Of a stretch of 64,000 nt of DNA, positions 25,719 to 34,581 are shown one piece after another. The notes under the pieces are model-generated. The model was not told the origin of the DNA. It worked only from the letters and a program-made list of their open reading frames with translations, and ran no database searches. The stretch is from the NCBI RefSeq assembly GCF_042659465.1, contig NZ_JBHSSW010000017.1:62001-126000 (forward strand), given 5' to 3'. Numbering within the stretch: the stretch's first letter is position 1; the number at the start of each line of letters is the position of its first letter. This DNA is from Ponticaulis profundi (GTDB lineage Bacteria > Pseudomonadota > Alphaproteobacteria > Caulobacterales > Hyphomonadaceae). The translations under genes and the position numbers were made by a program.

Positions 25719-28259
25719 ATGGAAAGACTGGTCCCGATGAAGACTCGGTCCTATCTTGAGCGTATGCCCGATGGAAGTGACCGCCATTTTCTGCCCGACC
25801 GGTTTGAGGACTGGTTTGCCTCACGGGGATGGTCGCCGCGTGAGCATCAGCTGGAACTGGTGCGGGCCGCTGAAGATGGGCAGAGCGCTTTGCTCATTGC
25901 GCCAACGGGCGCTGGCAAAACACTGGCTGGCTTTCTGCCAAGCCTAATTGATCTTGAGAAACGCAAAGCCCAGCGCAATGACACGCGCCCCGGCTTGCAC
26001 ACGCTTTACATTTCGCCGCTGAAAGCGCTTGCGGTTGATGTTCACCGCAATCTGGAAATGCCCGTTGCCGAAATGGGGCTGGATATCCGCATTGAGACCC
26101 GAACAGGGGACACGCCGCAATCCAGGCGTCAGCGCCAGCGTTCCAACCCGCCAGACATTCTGATGACAACACCAGAGCAACTGGCTCTGTTCATTGCCTC
26201 GGACCGGGCGAGCGAGTTCTTCGCCGATCTGAAATGCGTCATTGTCGATGAAATCCATGCGATCGCGCCGACGAAACGCGGGGATTTGCTGGCGCTTGGC
26301 ATTGCCACGCTTCGACACTGGGCACCCGGTCTGCGTCTGACGGGGTTGTCCGCGACGGTGGCCGACCCGAACCATCTGACCAGCTGGATGGGCGGCGCGA
26401 ATGTTATCAAGGCAAAGGGGGGCGTGAAGGCGCAGGTCGATCTTCTGATTTCCAGGGAACGCATTCCCTGGTCCGGTCATTCCGGGCGATTTGCCATCCA
26501 TGAGGTGTATGAGGCGGTGAAATCCGCCCGGATGGCACTGATTTTCGTCAATACGCGCAGTCAAGCGGAATTCCTGTTTCAGGAGCTCTGGACCATTAAT
26601 GACGACGGTCTGGCCATTGCGCTTCATCATGGCTCGCTCGCCGTTGAGAAGCGCCGAAAGGTTGAGGCAGCGATGGCCGCAGGTCGCTTGAAAGCGGTCG
26701 TTTGCACCTCGACGCTGGATCTCGGCATTGACTGGGGAGACGTCGATCTCGTGTTTCAGATGGGCGCGCCGAAAGGCTCATCGCGTCTGATACAACGCAT
26801 TGGCCGGGCCAATCACCGCTTTGATGAAGCCTCGCGCGCCATTCTGGTCCCGACAAACCGGTTTGAGGTGCTGGAATGTCAGGCCGCCAAGGAGGCTGTG
26901 GAAGCACAGGCGCTGGATGGCCCCGCCCGAAGGCAAGGCGGGCTGGATGTGCTCGCCCAGCATGTGATGGGGCGCGCATGTGGTGAAGGCTTTGAGCCCA
27001 ATCAGCTATTCGAGGAGGTCACCAGCATTGCGCCCTATGCGCATATCGACTGGGAAACCTTTGAACGTGTGCTCGATCTGGTTGCGACAGGTGGCTATGC
27101 GCTTCGCAGCTATGACCGGTTCCGACGCATTGTGAAGCACAAGGATGGACTGTGGCGCGCGCGAACCGCTCGTGATGCTCAGGGCCACCGCATGAATGTC
27201 GGCACCATTATTGAAGCGCAGATGTTGTCTGTCCGCGTGGTGGGCCGCCCGAAACGGGGGGCAGATGGCAATCTGCGCCTACCGACCGGCTGGTTGGGCC
27301 AGAAGCTCGGTGAGATCGAGGAAGGCTTTGTCGAGTCATTACAGACGGGTGATACCTTTCTGTTCGCAGGTGAGATCCTGCGATTTGAGGGTATTTTCGA
27401 GACGAGCGCTGTGACCACACGCTCAGCCGATCCGGATCCGGCTGTCCCTTCCTATGCGGGTGGAAAGTTTCCGCTGTCCACGTTTCTGGCAGACCGGGTC
27501 CGTCACATTCTGCACAATGAAGCCGGGTGGAAAGACCTGCCTGATCAGGTGGCGGAATGGATCCGCATTCAGAAAGAACGCTCGCTCATTCCACCAGCAG
27601 ATCAGATGCTGGTGGAGACATTCCCGCGAGCGGATCGACATTATCTTGTCTGTTATCCGTTCGACGGACGCCTCGCGCACCAGACGCTGGGTATGTTGCT
27701 GACGCGCAGGCTGGAACGGGCCGGCATGAAGCCGCTGGGCTTTGTTGCAAGTGAATACGCCATGGCGATCTGGGGACTTGAGCCCATGGGTGACATGGAT
27801 ATGAGCCAGCTTTTCCATCAGGACATGCTCGGTGATGATCTGGAAGAATGGCTGGATGAGAGCTTCATGATGAAGCGGACTTTCAAACAATGCGCGCAGA
27901 TTGCCGGCCTGATCCAGCGTCGACAGCCCGGCGGAGAGAAAACGGGGCGGCAGGTCACCTTCTCAACGGATCTGATTTATGACGTGCTCCGCAGTCATGA
28001 GCCCGATCACATCCTGCTTCAGGCCGCACGCGAGGAAGCGGGCGAGGGACAGCTCGACATTCTGCGGCTTGGCGCATTGCTGGAGCGCATCAGGGGCCGG
28101 ATTGCGCATATCGATCTGCCACGCATCTCGCCTTTTGCTGTACCGGTCATGCTGGAAGTCGGCCGCGAACCGGTCGCGGGCGTCAGCGCCGCAGAAGCCA
28201 TTCTGAAAGAAGCCGAAGATGACCTCCTCGCAGAGGCATTTGGTGAGGAAGCGCCTTAG
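25719..28259 (+). CDS. lhr: Lhr-Core DEXH-box helicase of the ligase-associated repair set
   Basis: ATP-dependent 3'-5' DNA helicase. The frame gives 846 residues from ATG 25719; ATGs at 25737 and 25764 are alternative starts, and no ribosome site is decisive. Motifs are I APTGAGKTLAG, Ia YISPLKALAVD, II IVDEIHAI, III LTGLSATV, V STLDLGIDWGD and VI LIQRIGRANHR. The winged-helix and Lhr-specific C-terminal domains follow. Text such as IGTRWPW is absent, but the length fits Lhr-Core rather than the 1,500-residue long Lhr. It belongs functionally with the ligase, exonuclease and PdeM genes. Its stop overlaps the convergent dioxygenase gene. Confidence 0.9.
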   Translation: MERLVPMKTRSYLERMPDGSDRHFLPDRFEDWFASRGWSPREHQLELVRAAEDGQSALLIAPTGAGKTLAGFLPSLIDLEKRKAQRNDTRPGLHTLYISPLKALAVDVHRNLEMPVAEMGLDIRIETRTGDTPQSRRQRQRSNPPDILMTTPEQLALFIASDRASEFFADLKCVIVDEIHAIAPTKRGDLLALGIATLRHWAPGLRLTGLSATVADPNHLTSWMGGANVIKAKGGVKAQVDLLISRERIPWSGHSGRFAIHEVYEAVKSARMALIFVNTRSQAEFLFQELWTINDDGLAIALHHGSLAVEKRRKVEAAMAAGRLKAVVCTSTLDLGIDWGDVDLVFQMGAPKGSSRLIQRIGRANHRFDEASRAILVPTNRFEVLECQAAKEAVEAQALDGPARRQGGLDVLAQHVMGRACGEGFEPNQLFEEVTSIAPYAHIDWETFERVLDLVATGGYALRSYDRFRRIVKHKDGLWRARTARDAQGHRMNVGTIIEAQMLSVRVVGRPKRGADGNLRLPTGWLGQKLGEIEEGFVESLQTGDTFLFAGEILRFEGIFETSAVTTRSADPDPAVPSYAGGKFPLSTFLADRVRHILHNEAGWKDLPDQVAEWIRIQKERSLIPPADQMLVETFPRADRHYLVCYPFDGRLAHQTLGMLLTRRLERAGMKPLGFVASEYAMAIWGLEPMGDMDMSQLFHQDMLGDDLEEWLDESFMMKRTFKQCAQIAGLIQRRQPGGEKTGRQVTFSTDLIYDVLRSHEPDHILLQAAREEAGEGQLDILRLGALLERIRGRIAHIDLPRISPFAVPVMLEVGREPVAGVSAAEAILKEAEDDLLAEAFGEEAP

Positions 28260-29626
28260 TCATCAGATGTGACTGGTTTGTCCGCTGCGCGCCAGGCACC
28301 GATGGAGCCAACATAAACATCAAGGCCTTTCTGGCCCGCCGCCTTCAGAGCAGAGGCGGCAAGAGAAGCCCGCGCTCCGGACCCACACATCACTGTGATG
28401 CCGTTATCGCTGAGATATCGAGCGGGATCTTTCAGCACGTCTCCGACATAGACATGCTCAGCACCTTCAATATGTCCGCTTTCAAATTCCTCAATGGAGC
28501 GGACATCGAGAAGCGTCCAATTTTCTGTCGATACGGCGAGGCGGCTGGCCACCGCGTTCGTGTCTGCGGTCGCGATCAGGTCTGTTTCCGTGCCGGATGC
28601 GGCCTTGCCGAGCAAGCCGGTTGTGAAGCCCTCGATTTTCTGAAAACCGATCCGGTTCAAATGCTTTACGGCCTCACGGGCAGCGTCTGCTGTCTGGCTG
28701 ACAAGACCAATGCGCATGTCCTCTTCCAGAAACCAGCCTCCAAAGGCTGCAATCATATCAACTGGCAAAAGTCGACTGCCTGGTATGTGCCGGGCAAGGT
28801 GGGCTTCAATCGGGCGAAGATCGAGCAGTATGTCTGTTTCCGGGGGCTGCAATGCGTTGAGCGACGCAGCGGGAATCTGAGAACCTGACTGGCCTGGCGT
28901 TCCGCCATCCAGATTGAGTCGTTCCATCAGTTTAAAATAGGGTGGCTGGTAGTGGGTCTCTTCGAGCTTTGCGGAAATGAAGGCATCGCGGTCTGAAATC
29001 TGCAGGCGCGGGTTATTGGAGCGCTCATGTCCAAGCGTTGAAAACTCGCGCTCTGCCATGCCGGACCCGCAGACCGAACCTGCGCCATGTGCCGGGTAGA
29101 GGATCGTCTGATCCCCGAGGCCGAGTAATTTCTGAAGACTGTCGAACAGAAGGCCTGCTACTTCTTCAGCCCGATGTGGATAAAAATCGGTGCGCCCGAC
29201 GTCGCCGATAAACAGCGCATCACCGGTAAACACTCCGACGGCGCCATCCGGATAGGCGGTGTCAAAAATGGCAATGGAGATAGAATCGTCAGTATGCCCC
29301 GGCGTCTCCAGGACTTTCAGCGTTAGCTGCCCGACATCGACACTGAAACCCTCCGTCACGGTTTGGGCATACTGGACCGGGCCAGCTGGATTGGGACCGT
29401 GATAGACCTCCGCACCCGTCAGGCGCGCGAGATGCGCTGCGCCCGAGATGAAATCTTCATTGCGGTGCGTCTCAAAGATATGTCGGATCTGCACACCAGC
29501 GGCTTGCGCGGCGGCAAGATAGAGTTCGACGTCCAGCTGCGGGTCGATCACAGCGGCATTGTCACCAGCGCCAATGAGATAGGAGAAATGGGCGAGCCCA
29601 TCTGTCTTGAATTGTTTGAGCAGCAT
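28256..29626 (-). CDS. Persulfide dioxygenase-rhodanese fusion (CstB/Blh-like MBL protein)
   Basis: 456 residues in sulfide/persulfide detoxification. The N-terminal metallo-beta-lactamase domain (1-240) oxidises persulfides. Iron ligands are seen in ETHRNEDFISGA, ETPGHTDDSI, FTGDALF and YPAHGAG. The first motif departs from the usual HxHxDH, a variant found in this MBL subgroup. A degenerate rhodanese-like segment (about 255-345, LLDLRPIEAHLARHIPGS) precedes an active C-terminal rhodanese with Cys in VMCGSGARAS. GGAGG precedes the start. No sulfide:quinone reductase is adjacent. Confidence 0.87.
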   Translation of the reverse strand: MLLKQFKTDGLAHFSYLIGAGDNAAVIDPQLDVELYLAAAQAAGVQIRHIFETHRNEDFISGAAHLARLTGAEVYHGPNPAGPVQYAQTVTEGFSVDVGQLTLKVLETPGHTDDSISIAIFDTAYPDGAVGVFTGDALFIGDVGRTDFYPHRAEEVAGLLFDSLQKLLGLGDQTILYPAHGAGSVCGSGMAEREFSTLGHERSNNPRLQISDRDAFISAKLEETHYQPPYFKLMERLNLDGGTPGQSGSQIPAASLNALQPPETDILLDLRPIEAHLARHIPGSRLLPVDMIAAFGGWFLEEDMRIGLVSQTADAAREAVKHLNRIGFQKIEGFTTGLLGKAASGTETDLIATADTNAVASRLAVSTENWTLLDVRSIEEFESGHIEGAEHVYVGDVLKDPARYLSDNGITVMCGSGARASLAASALKAAGQKGLDVYVGSIGAWRAADKPVTSDD

Positions 29627-29702
29627 TAACGCCTCCGTCAGTCTTTGATGCGCAGTGACAAACGGCTCAGATCATAAAAAGTTCGAATTTTATAAGATAC
29701 GC

Positions 29703-29714
29703 ACAAACGTTTGT
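29703..29714. promoter_or_regulatory. 12-bp palindrome ACAAACGTTTGT
   Basis: Perfect palindrome in the 267-base divergent region between the persulfide dioxygenase gene (77 bases away) and the crotonase gene (180 bases away). It could be a TetR-type operator for either. No regulator is adjacent. Confidence 0.35.
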
Positions 29715-29893
29715 CTGCGACGGGTTTGGCGTGAAGCTGCTCAGAAAAACACTGAAAGAAACGAGAGTGAGCTTCCTGATGTCTCATGAGAATCTGACTG
29801 GAATTTACTTGCTTGTTTCGCTGTGCGAACTAGTAATTTCGCAAGGCGGCGTTCTGGGCGCGGCCAACTCATAAGGACATAGGGAGCATCGCC

Positions 29894-30688
29894 ATGAGTG
29901 AAGAGCTGGTTGTCACCGTTGAAAACGGTGTCGGAACACTACGGTTTAACCGTCCGGATTCCATGAATGCGCTATCGCCATACATTTTCAAGACTGCCGT
30001 AGAGACACTTGAAGCCTGGGCGATCGATGAGTCTGTAAAATGCATTGTCGTGACCGGCACAGGCCGCGCTTTCTGCGCCGGCGGTGACGTGAAGGCGATG
30101 AATTCCGGCCAGAATGTTGGCGGCATGACGACCGAGCAAAAGCTCACCCGTCAGCGCGGCCTGCACAAGTTTTCAGGTCTGCTTTACAGCATTCCAAAAG
30201 TGACCATCGCTGCCGTCAACGGCGTTGCAGCAGGCGCGGGATTTGCCATTTCGCTGGCTTGCGACCTTCGGATTGCCTCTGACAAGGCGCGTTTCACGAC
30301 GGCATTCTCGAAAGTCGGCTTCAGCGGAGATCTTGGTATCACCTGGCCTCTGACGCGAATTCTCGGCGAAGGCAAAGCCAAGGAATTCCTGCTTTTGTCA
30401 GAGATGATCTCTGTCGATGAAGCCTATCGCCTTGGTCTGGTGAACAAGGTCGTTCCAGATGATGAGTTCCAGGGCGCCGTTGATGAACTGGCAGCCCGTT
30501 TCGCAGAAGGCCCTCAGATCAGCTATCGCCTGATCAAGGAGAACGTTTCCAAGGCATCGACGCATGACTATGCCGAGCTTCTGGAACGTGAAGTCTTCAC
30601 GCAGGTCTATTGCATGGAAACTGACGACCACAAGGAAGGCGCGCGGGCATTCGTCGAGAAGCGTAAGCCGGTCTTCAAGGGTCACTAA
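29894..30688 (+). CDS. Enoyl-CoA hydratase/isomerase family protein (PaaG-like)
   Basis: Crotonase-fold enzyme with 264 residues acting on an acyl-CoA. Oxyanion-hole motifs are AFCAGGDVKAM and NGVAAGAGFAISLACDLRIA. In the second active-site segment the text is FSKVGFSGDLGITWPLTRILG (read in parts). The position of the usual first catalytic Glu is Gly/Asp, as in PaaG-type isomerases. This makes an isomerase or other crotonase reaction as likely as simple hydration. GGGAG precedes the start. It stands alone, away from the fad block at 39-47 kb. Confidence 0.85.
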   Translation: MSEELVVTVENGVGTLRFNRPDSMNALSPYIFKTAVETLEAWAIDESVKCIVVTGTGRAFCAGGDVKAMNSGQNVGGMTTEQKLTRQRGLHKFSGLLYSIPKVTIAAVNGVAAGAGFAISLACDLRIASDKARFTTAFSKVGFSGDLGITWPLTRILGEGKAKEFLLLSEMISVDEAYRLGLVNKVVPDDEFQGAVDELAARFAEGPQISYRLIKENVSKASTHDYAELLEREVFTQVYCMETDDHKEGARAFVEKRKPVFKGH

Positions 30689-30713
30689 AAAAAGGGCGCC
30701 CGTCAGGGCGCCC
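30687..30713 (-). terminator. Rho-independent terminator after nhaA
   Basis: On the minus strand GGGCGCCC-TGAC-GGGCGCCC is followed by seven T. Each arm is itself a palindrome. It lies just past the nhaA stop and touches the stop of the convergent crotonase gene. Confidence 0.85.
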
Positions 30714-30734
30714 AGTCACAAGATGTCGGGGGTA

Positions 30735-31967
30735 CTATGACATCTGAGGAGATTGCCTGGCCGATGGCGTGCTCGCATGCGCTTCAGGCTTTGTCTGAGG
30801 TGATTTCGTCGAGAGGAAGAGTATCCCCACACCGATGAGCGCTGAGAGCGTCGATCCTGTCAGGACGCCCAGGCGCACATCATTCATCATGGCCAGCGAG
30901 TCGAAGGCGAGTGTGCCGATAAACAGGCTCATGGTGAAACCAATTCCGGTCAGCAGCGACAGCCCGTAGATTTGTGGCCAGGTGATACCGTCCGGCATGC
31001 GCGCAATGCGAAGTTTTACAGCCAGATAGCTGATCAGGAACACGCCGATCTGCTTGCCGAAGAACAGACCTGCGGCCACACCCAGCGTCAGAGGTGACAT
31101 CAGATCCTCAAGCGCAAGCCCTTCCAGAGATACGCCAGCATTGGCAAAGGCGAAAAGCGGGACGATCAGGAAAGCGACCCAGGGGTGCAGACCGTGCTCC
31201 AGCCGTAGCAGGGGCGAATGATGGTCGCTCTTGCGGCCTTCAATGGGAATGAAGAGCGCGGTGATAACGCCTGCAAGTGTGGCGTGGACACCTGATTTCA
31301 GAACAAACACCCACATGATCAGGCCGACCAGAACATAAGGCGCGATCTTTTTGACACCCGACATGTTCAGCATCAGCAGACCGAGCAGGGAAATGCCTGC
31401 GCCGGACAATGCCATGAGCGACAGATTATCCGTGTAGAACAATGCGATGATCACGATGGCACCAAGGTCATCGATAATGGCAATCGCCAGCAGCAGGATT
31501 TTCAGCGCGGTGGGAATGCGACTGCCCATCAGTGCCAGAATGCCGAGCGCAAAGGCAATGTCGGTTGCAGCAGGAATGGCCCATCCGGACATATTCTCAG
31601 GCGCGGACTGGTTGATGAAATAGAAGATCAGCGCAGGCCCGACCATGCCACCAATCGCGGCAAAGAGCGGCAAAGACACTTTGTCCGGAGACGAAAGCTG
31701 GCCCTGCAGAATTTCACGTTTGATCTCCAGACCAATGGTGAAGAAGAAGACGGCCATCAGACCATCATTGATCCAAAGCAGCAGAGGCTTGTTCAGCTCG
31801 AGTGCGCCGATCTGAAGGATCACAGGCGTGTCCAGAAAGGCCATATAGCCTGAGCTGGTCACAGAATTGTTTGCCACGATGGCGAAAAGTGCGGCGGCGA
31901 TCAGCAACAGACCAGCTGACGGCTCCCAGTTAAAGAACTGGCGCGCGCGCTCCATTACAATTGTCAT
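30735..31967 (-). CDS. nhaA: Na+/H+ antiporter NhaA
   Basis: Inner-membrane antiporter exporting Na+ or Li+ in exchange for protons. ATG 31967 (MTIVMERARQFFNWE) has GGAAAGAGAG upstream and is preferred to the frame's earlier ATG, giving 410 residues. The ion-binding Asp pair lies in AIAIIDDLGAIVI and the other essential Asp in AATDIAFALGILAL. The C-terminus is Pro/Ser-rich. The gene diverges from a LysR-type regulator. Its leader holds four consecutive hairpins that may form a cation riboswitch. Confidence 0.95.
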   Translation of the reverse strand: MTIVMERARQFFNWEPSAGLLLIAAALFAIVANNSVTSSGYMAFLDTPVILQIGALELNKPLLLWINDGLMAVFFFTIGLEIKREILQGQLSSPDKVSLPLFAAIGGMVGPALIFYFINQSAPENMSGWAIPAATDIAFALGILALMGSRIPTALKILLLAIAIIDDLGAIVIIALFYTDNLSLMALSGAGISLLGLLMLNMSGVKKIAPYVLVGLIMWVFVLKSGVHATLAGVITALFIPIEGRKSDHHSPLLRLEHGLHPWVAFLIVPLFAFANAGVSLEGLALEDLMSPLTLGVAAGLFFGKQIGVFLISYLAVKLRIARMPDGITWPQIYGLSLLTGIGFTMSLFIGTLAFDSLAMMNDVRLGVLTGSTLSALIGVGILFLSTKSPQTKPEAHASTPSARQSPQMS

Positions 31968-32038
31968 ACTCTCTTTCCGTTTCTGAAAAGCCCGTGCGCG
32001 GCCATAGCGCAGCAGAGCCTTCAATCATTCTGGTTTCG

Positions 32039-32132
32039 TCTGCCATAGCGGGCAGATTGAGGGCGTGTTTTGCCCCTCCGGAATGTACGGCGCCGTATTC
32101 CGCAGGCTGGTCGTAGCGCGGGCTACGACCAG
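32039..32132 (-). ncRNA. Structured 5' leader of nhaA, candidate cation (Li+/Na+) riboswitch
   Basis: Read on the minus strand, four hairpins follow one another 70-165 bases before the nhaA start. CTGGTCGTAGC/GCTACGACCAG (11 perfect pairs, loop 4) is at 32107-32132. CGGAAT..ACGGC/GCCGT..ATTCCG is at 32079-32102. GGGC/GCCC is at 32061-32075. TCTGCC/GGCAGA is at 32039-32056. The nhaA-I and nhaA-II RNA motifs, reported as Li+/Na+-responsive, occur upstream of nhaA in alphaproteobacteria, the second in Caulobacterales, from memory. The structure is visible; the riboswitch assignment is inference. No other gene lies in 31968-32267. Confidence 0.5.
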
Positions 32133-32267
32133 TTGGGAGTGTTGATCAGCACGAGGAGAATTTGGGGATTCACGTCCGTATAAAGCTGACCACACTAGTC
32201 AGATGAAGCAATGTGTTCCATAATTCAAATAGAAAGAAAAACACTGATTGATCGGAAAAAGTGATAA

Positions 32268-33176
32268 ATGCGCCCAACGCTCAGACAATTGCAATATCTG
32301 GTTGCCATAGCTGAAACCGGTCGTTTTGGTGAGGCTGCGCGCACGTTGAATGTCAGCCAGTCGGCGCTGTCCGCACAGATTGCAGACATGGAAGAGGGGC
32401 TTGGCGTTCACCTGATCGAACGGGGGCGCCATGGCGCGGTGATGACACCGATTGGTCATGCCGTTCTGTCGCGTGCACGCATCGTCTTGCGCGAGGTGGA
32501 GGAACTCCGCGCGCTCGCCCGGCAGAGCGGTGCGCAGCTTACGGGCCGTGTTCATCTCGGCGTGCTGCCGTCGATCGGGCCTTATCTGTTGCCGGTGGCC
32601 GCGCGTCAGCTGCACCAGAAATTTCCCGACCTGCGACTGGTCGTGCGTGAAGAACGCACCAATGATCTGGACGAAGGTCTGGAAAGTGGCCGCCTGGATG
32701 TCATCATCTCGACGGCGAATGAGCACAGGAGCAGCGCATCCATCCCGCTCTTTCGTGAAGAGCTCTGGATCTGTTCTGCGCCAGATGATCCCTTGAGCCA
32801 GTCGGAAACGCCGGTCAGCATCAAGGATCTCGCGGGGCGTCAGTTTCTGAGCCTCGGGAATGGACACAGATTAAGTCAGCTCGTGCAGACCATCGCGTCT
32901 GAAGCCGGAGCGATTGTCAGCACGGAGTATGAAGGCACCAGCCTTGATGCTGTCCGTCAGATGGCGGTGATGGGGGCGGGGATTGCCCTTCTGCCGAGCC
33001 TTTACGCCTTTTCAGAAGCACAGCGAGATCCGGAGTTTGTGGTCCGCCGGCTGGATCATCCATCAGCGTGTCGCGAAATTGCGCTTTGCTGGCGTGAGAC
33101 GTCGCCTCTCACGGATGCCTATACAGTGCTGGCCTCTGAGTTTGCGCAGACCGCGAAGGGCGTGCTGGAGCGTTAG
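32268..33176 (+). CDS. LysR-type regulator of OxyR lineage lacking redox cysteines
   Basis: 302-residue transcription factor. The N-terminal HTH is clear (GEAARTLNVSQSALSAQIADME). The effector domain follows OxyR closely (VHLGVLPSIGPYLLP, TSLDAVRQMAVMGAGIALLPS). In the OxyR redox loop, however, the text is LGNGHRLSQLVQTIASEAG. The peroxidatic Cys is Arg201 and the resolving Cys position is Ala210, so peroxide sensing by disulfide is not expected. It is transcribed divergently from nhaA. E. coli NhaR, another LysR protein, regulates nhaA, so a link is possible though the sequence is not NhaR-like. Confidence 0.85.
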   Translation: MRPTLRQLQYLVAIAETGRFGEAARTLNVSQSALSAQIADMEEGLGVHLIERGRHGAVMTPIGHAVLSRARIVLREVEELRALARQSGAQLTGRVHLGVLPSIGPYLLPVAARQLHQKFPDLRLVVREERTNDLDEGLESGRLDVIISTANEHRSSASIPLFREELWICSAPDDPLSQSETPVSIKDLAGRQFLSLGNGHRLSQLVQTIASEAGAIVSTEYEGTSLDAVRQMAVMGAGIALLPSLYAFSEAQRDPEFVVRRLDHPSACREIALCWRETSPLTDAYTVLASEFAQTAKGVLER

Positions 33177-33252
33177 GTCCGGCGCCGTCTGACCGGCTCA
33201 GGATTTGCACATTTTCAGACAGGCGTCCCGTCGCGGGACAAGTGTGGTGTAA

Positions 33253-34536
33253 ATGTTCGGAACAGCAGCTCATCAAGCGTCCATGCCCTATTATCAGGCC
33301 CGGCCTGAAACAGGGCCACGTGTGCCGGATCTTGAACGCGCTGCGCCTTTCATTGCCATGGTGTGTTTTGTCCTGTTCTCTCAGGGACTAGAGAGCTTCA
33401 TTGGGCGCGAAATTTCCATGACGCTGATGGGGCGCATGACGCTGGTCATGACCTTTGCGACCAGCTTCGTCATGTGTGCAATGGCGCTGCGTTTCCGTCC
33501 GCGCGTGTTTCTCTTCACGCTCTGGGTCAATTTGCCATTTCAGCTTTACAGCCTGATCGCGCTGGCAAGCACGGCCTGGTCGACATCGCCATCAAACACG
33601 CTGAAATCGTCGATCCTGCTGATTGCCTTTCACCTGATCGGCACGTCCATGGCGTCCATGTGCTCCTGGCGGGCGATCTGGAAGGGCCTCGCCATGGCCA
33701 TTCTGCTGCTCGCCTTTCTGTCCGTTCTGGTGATCCCGTTTGGCGGGATTATGGATCACACCCACCCGGGCGCATTCCGCGGGCTATGGCTGGAAAAGAA
33801 CGCGACCGGTGAAGCGTTCGCAGTGGGCGCAATTGCCTGCACGATTGTCGGGGTTGCAGATCGCAATCCGCTGTTTGGGATCGGAACACTCTTTCTGATC
33901 GGCCTTTTGTTGCTGACAGGGTCTGCCGGAGCGCTCGCAACCAGCGTGCTTGCGATCTGTGCGTTCTTTTTCGTGGAAGCCATTCGTCGGGGGCCGGTTC
34001 GTTTTTTCCTCGGCAGCTGGTTTGCCATCATCGTCATTGGAGCGGTTGTGGCTCTGCTGATCGGCATGGGCCTGAACGCGGCAGAATTGCTTGGCCGTGA
34101 AACCAACCTGACAGGCCGGACGCAGATCTGGCCAACCATTGTCGAGTTTATTCAGAACCGCCCCATGCTTGGTTATGGTTTTCAGGCATTCTGGGTCGAG
34201 GGCAGCGCGACCAAGACACAGGTCATGCATGACGCCAATTTTGAAGCGTTCAATGCGCACAATGCGTATCTGGAGATGATGCTCGCCTTTGGCATGTTTG
34301 GCAGCTTCTTCCTCTGGGCTTCCATTCTGCGGGCAATTTTGCAGGCTTCATCGGCAGTTTTTGGATCGAATGGTGCACGTCGGTATGTGCTGGCGTTCTT
34401 TGTCTTTGCACTCATCCTGTCTCTCACCGAAAGCATGCTGGGCGATGCGGCTGGCGTCACAGCCTTTGTGCTGGGGGTGATGGTGCCAAAAACCGCGCTT
34501 GGTTTTGCGCAGGCCAAAGGGCGCTTTCGTCACTGA
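33253..34536 (+). CDS. O-antigen ligase/polymerase family membrane protein
   Basis: 427 residues with about ten hydrophobic segments and one large periplasmic loop near residues 275-345, the Wzy_C/WaaL arrangement. The loop contains TGRTQIWPTIVEFIQNRPMLGYGF and HNAYLEMMLAFGMFG, with the conserved Arg and His expected for undecaprenyl-linked glycan transfer. It probably ligates or polymerises a surface polysaccharide. No other glycan genes are adjacent except kdsB, 26 kb away. ATG 33283 is an alternative start. Confidence 0.85.
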   Translation: MFGTAAHQASMPYYQARPETGPRVPDLERAAPFIAMVCFVLFSQGLESFIGREISMTLMGRMTLVMTFATSFVMCAMALRFRPRVFLFTLWVNLPFQLYSLIALASTAWSTSPSNTLKSSILLIAFHLIGTSMASMCSWRAIWKGLAMAILLLAFLSVLVIPFGGIMDHTHPGAFRGLWLEKNATGEAFAVGAIACTIVGVADRNPLFGIGTLFLIGLLLLTGSAGALATSVLAICAFFFVEAIRRGPVRFFLGSWFAIIVIGAVVALLIGMGLNAAELLGRETNLTGRTQIWPTIVEFIQNRPMLGYGFQAFWVEGSATKTQVMHDANFEAFNAHNAYLEMMLAFGMFGSFFLWASILRAILQASSAVFGSNGARRYVLAFFVFALILSLTESMLGDAAGVTAFVLGVMVPKTALGFAQAKGRFRH

Positions 34537-34581
34537 GGACGTTGATTGACGTGCCAGGCCGGATCGCACAATCTTAGCTCC

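Noticed and set aside
32199..32867. 222-residue minus-strand frame overlapping the LysR gene and nhaA leader
   Set aside because: Antisense to a clear LysR protein, with no ribosome site and a non-protein-like sequence.
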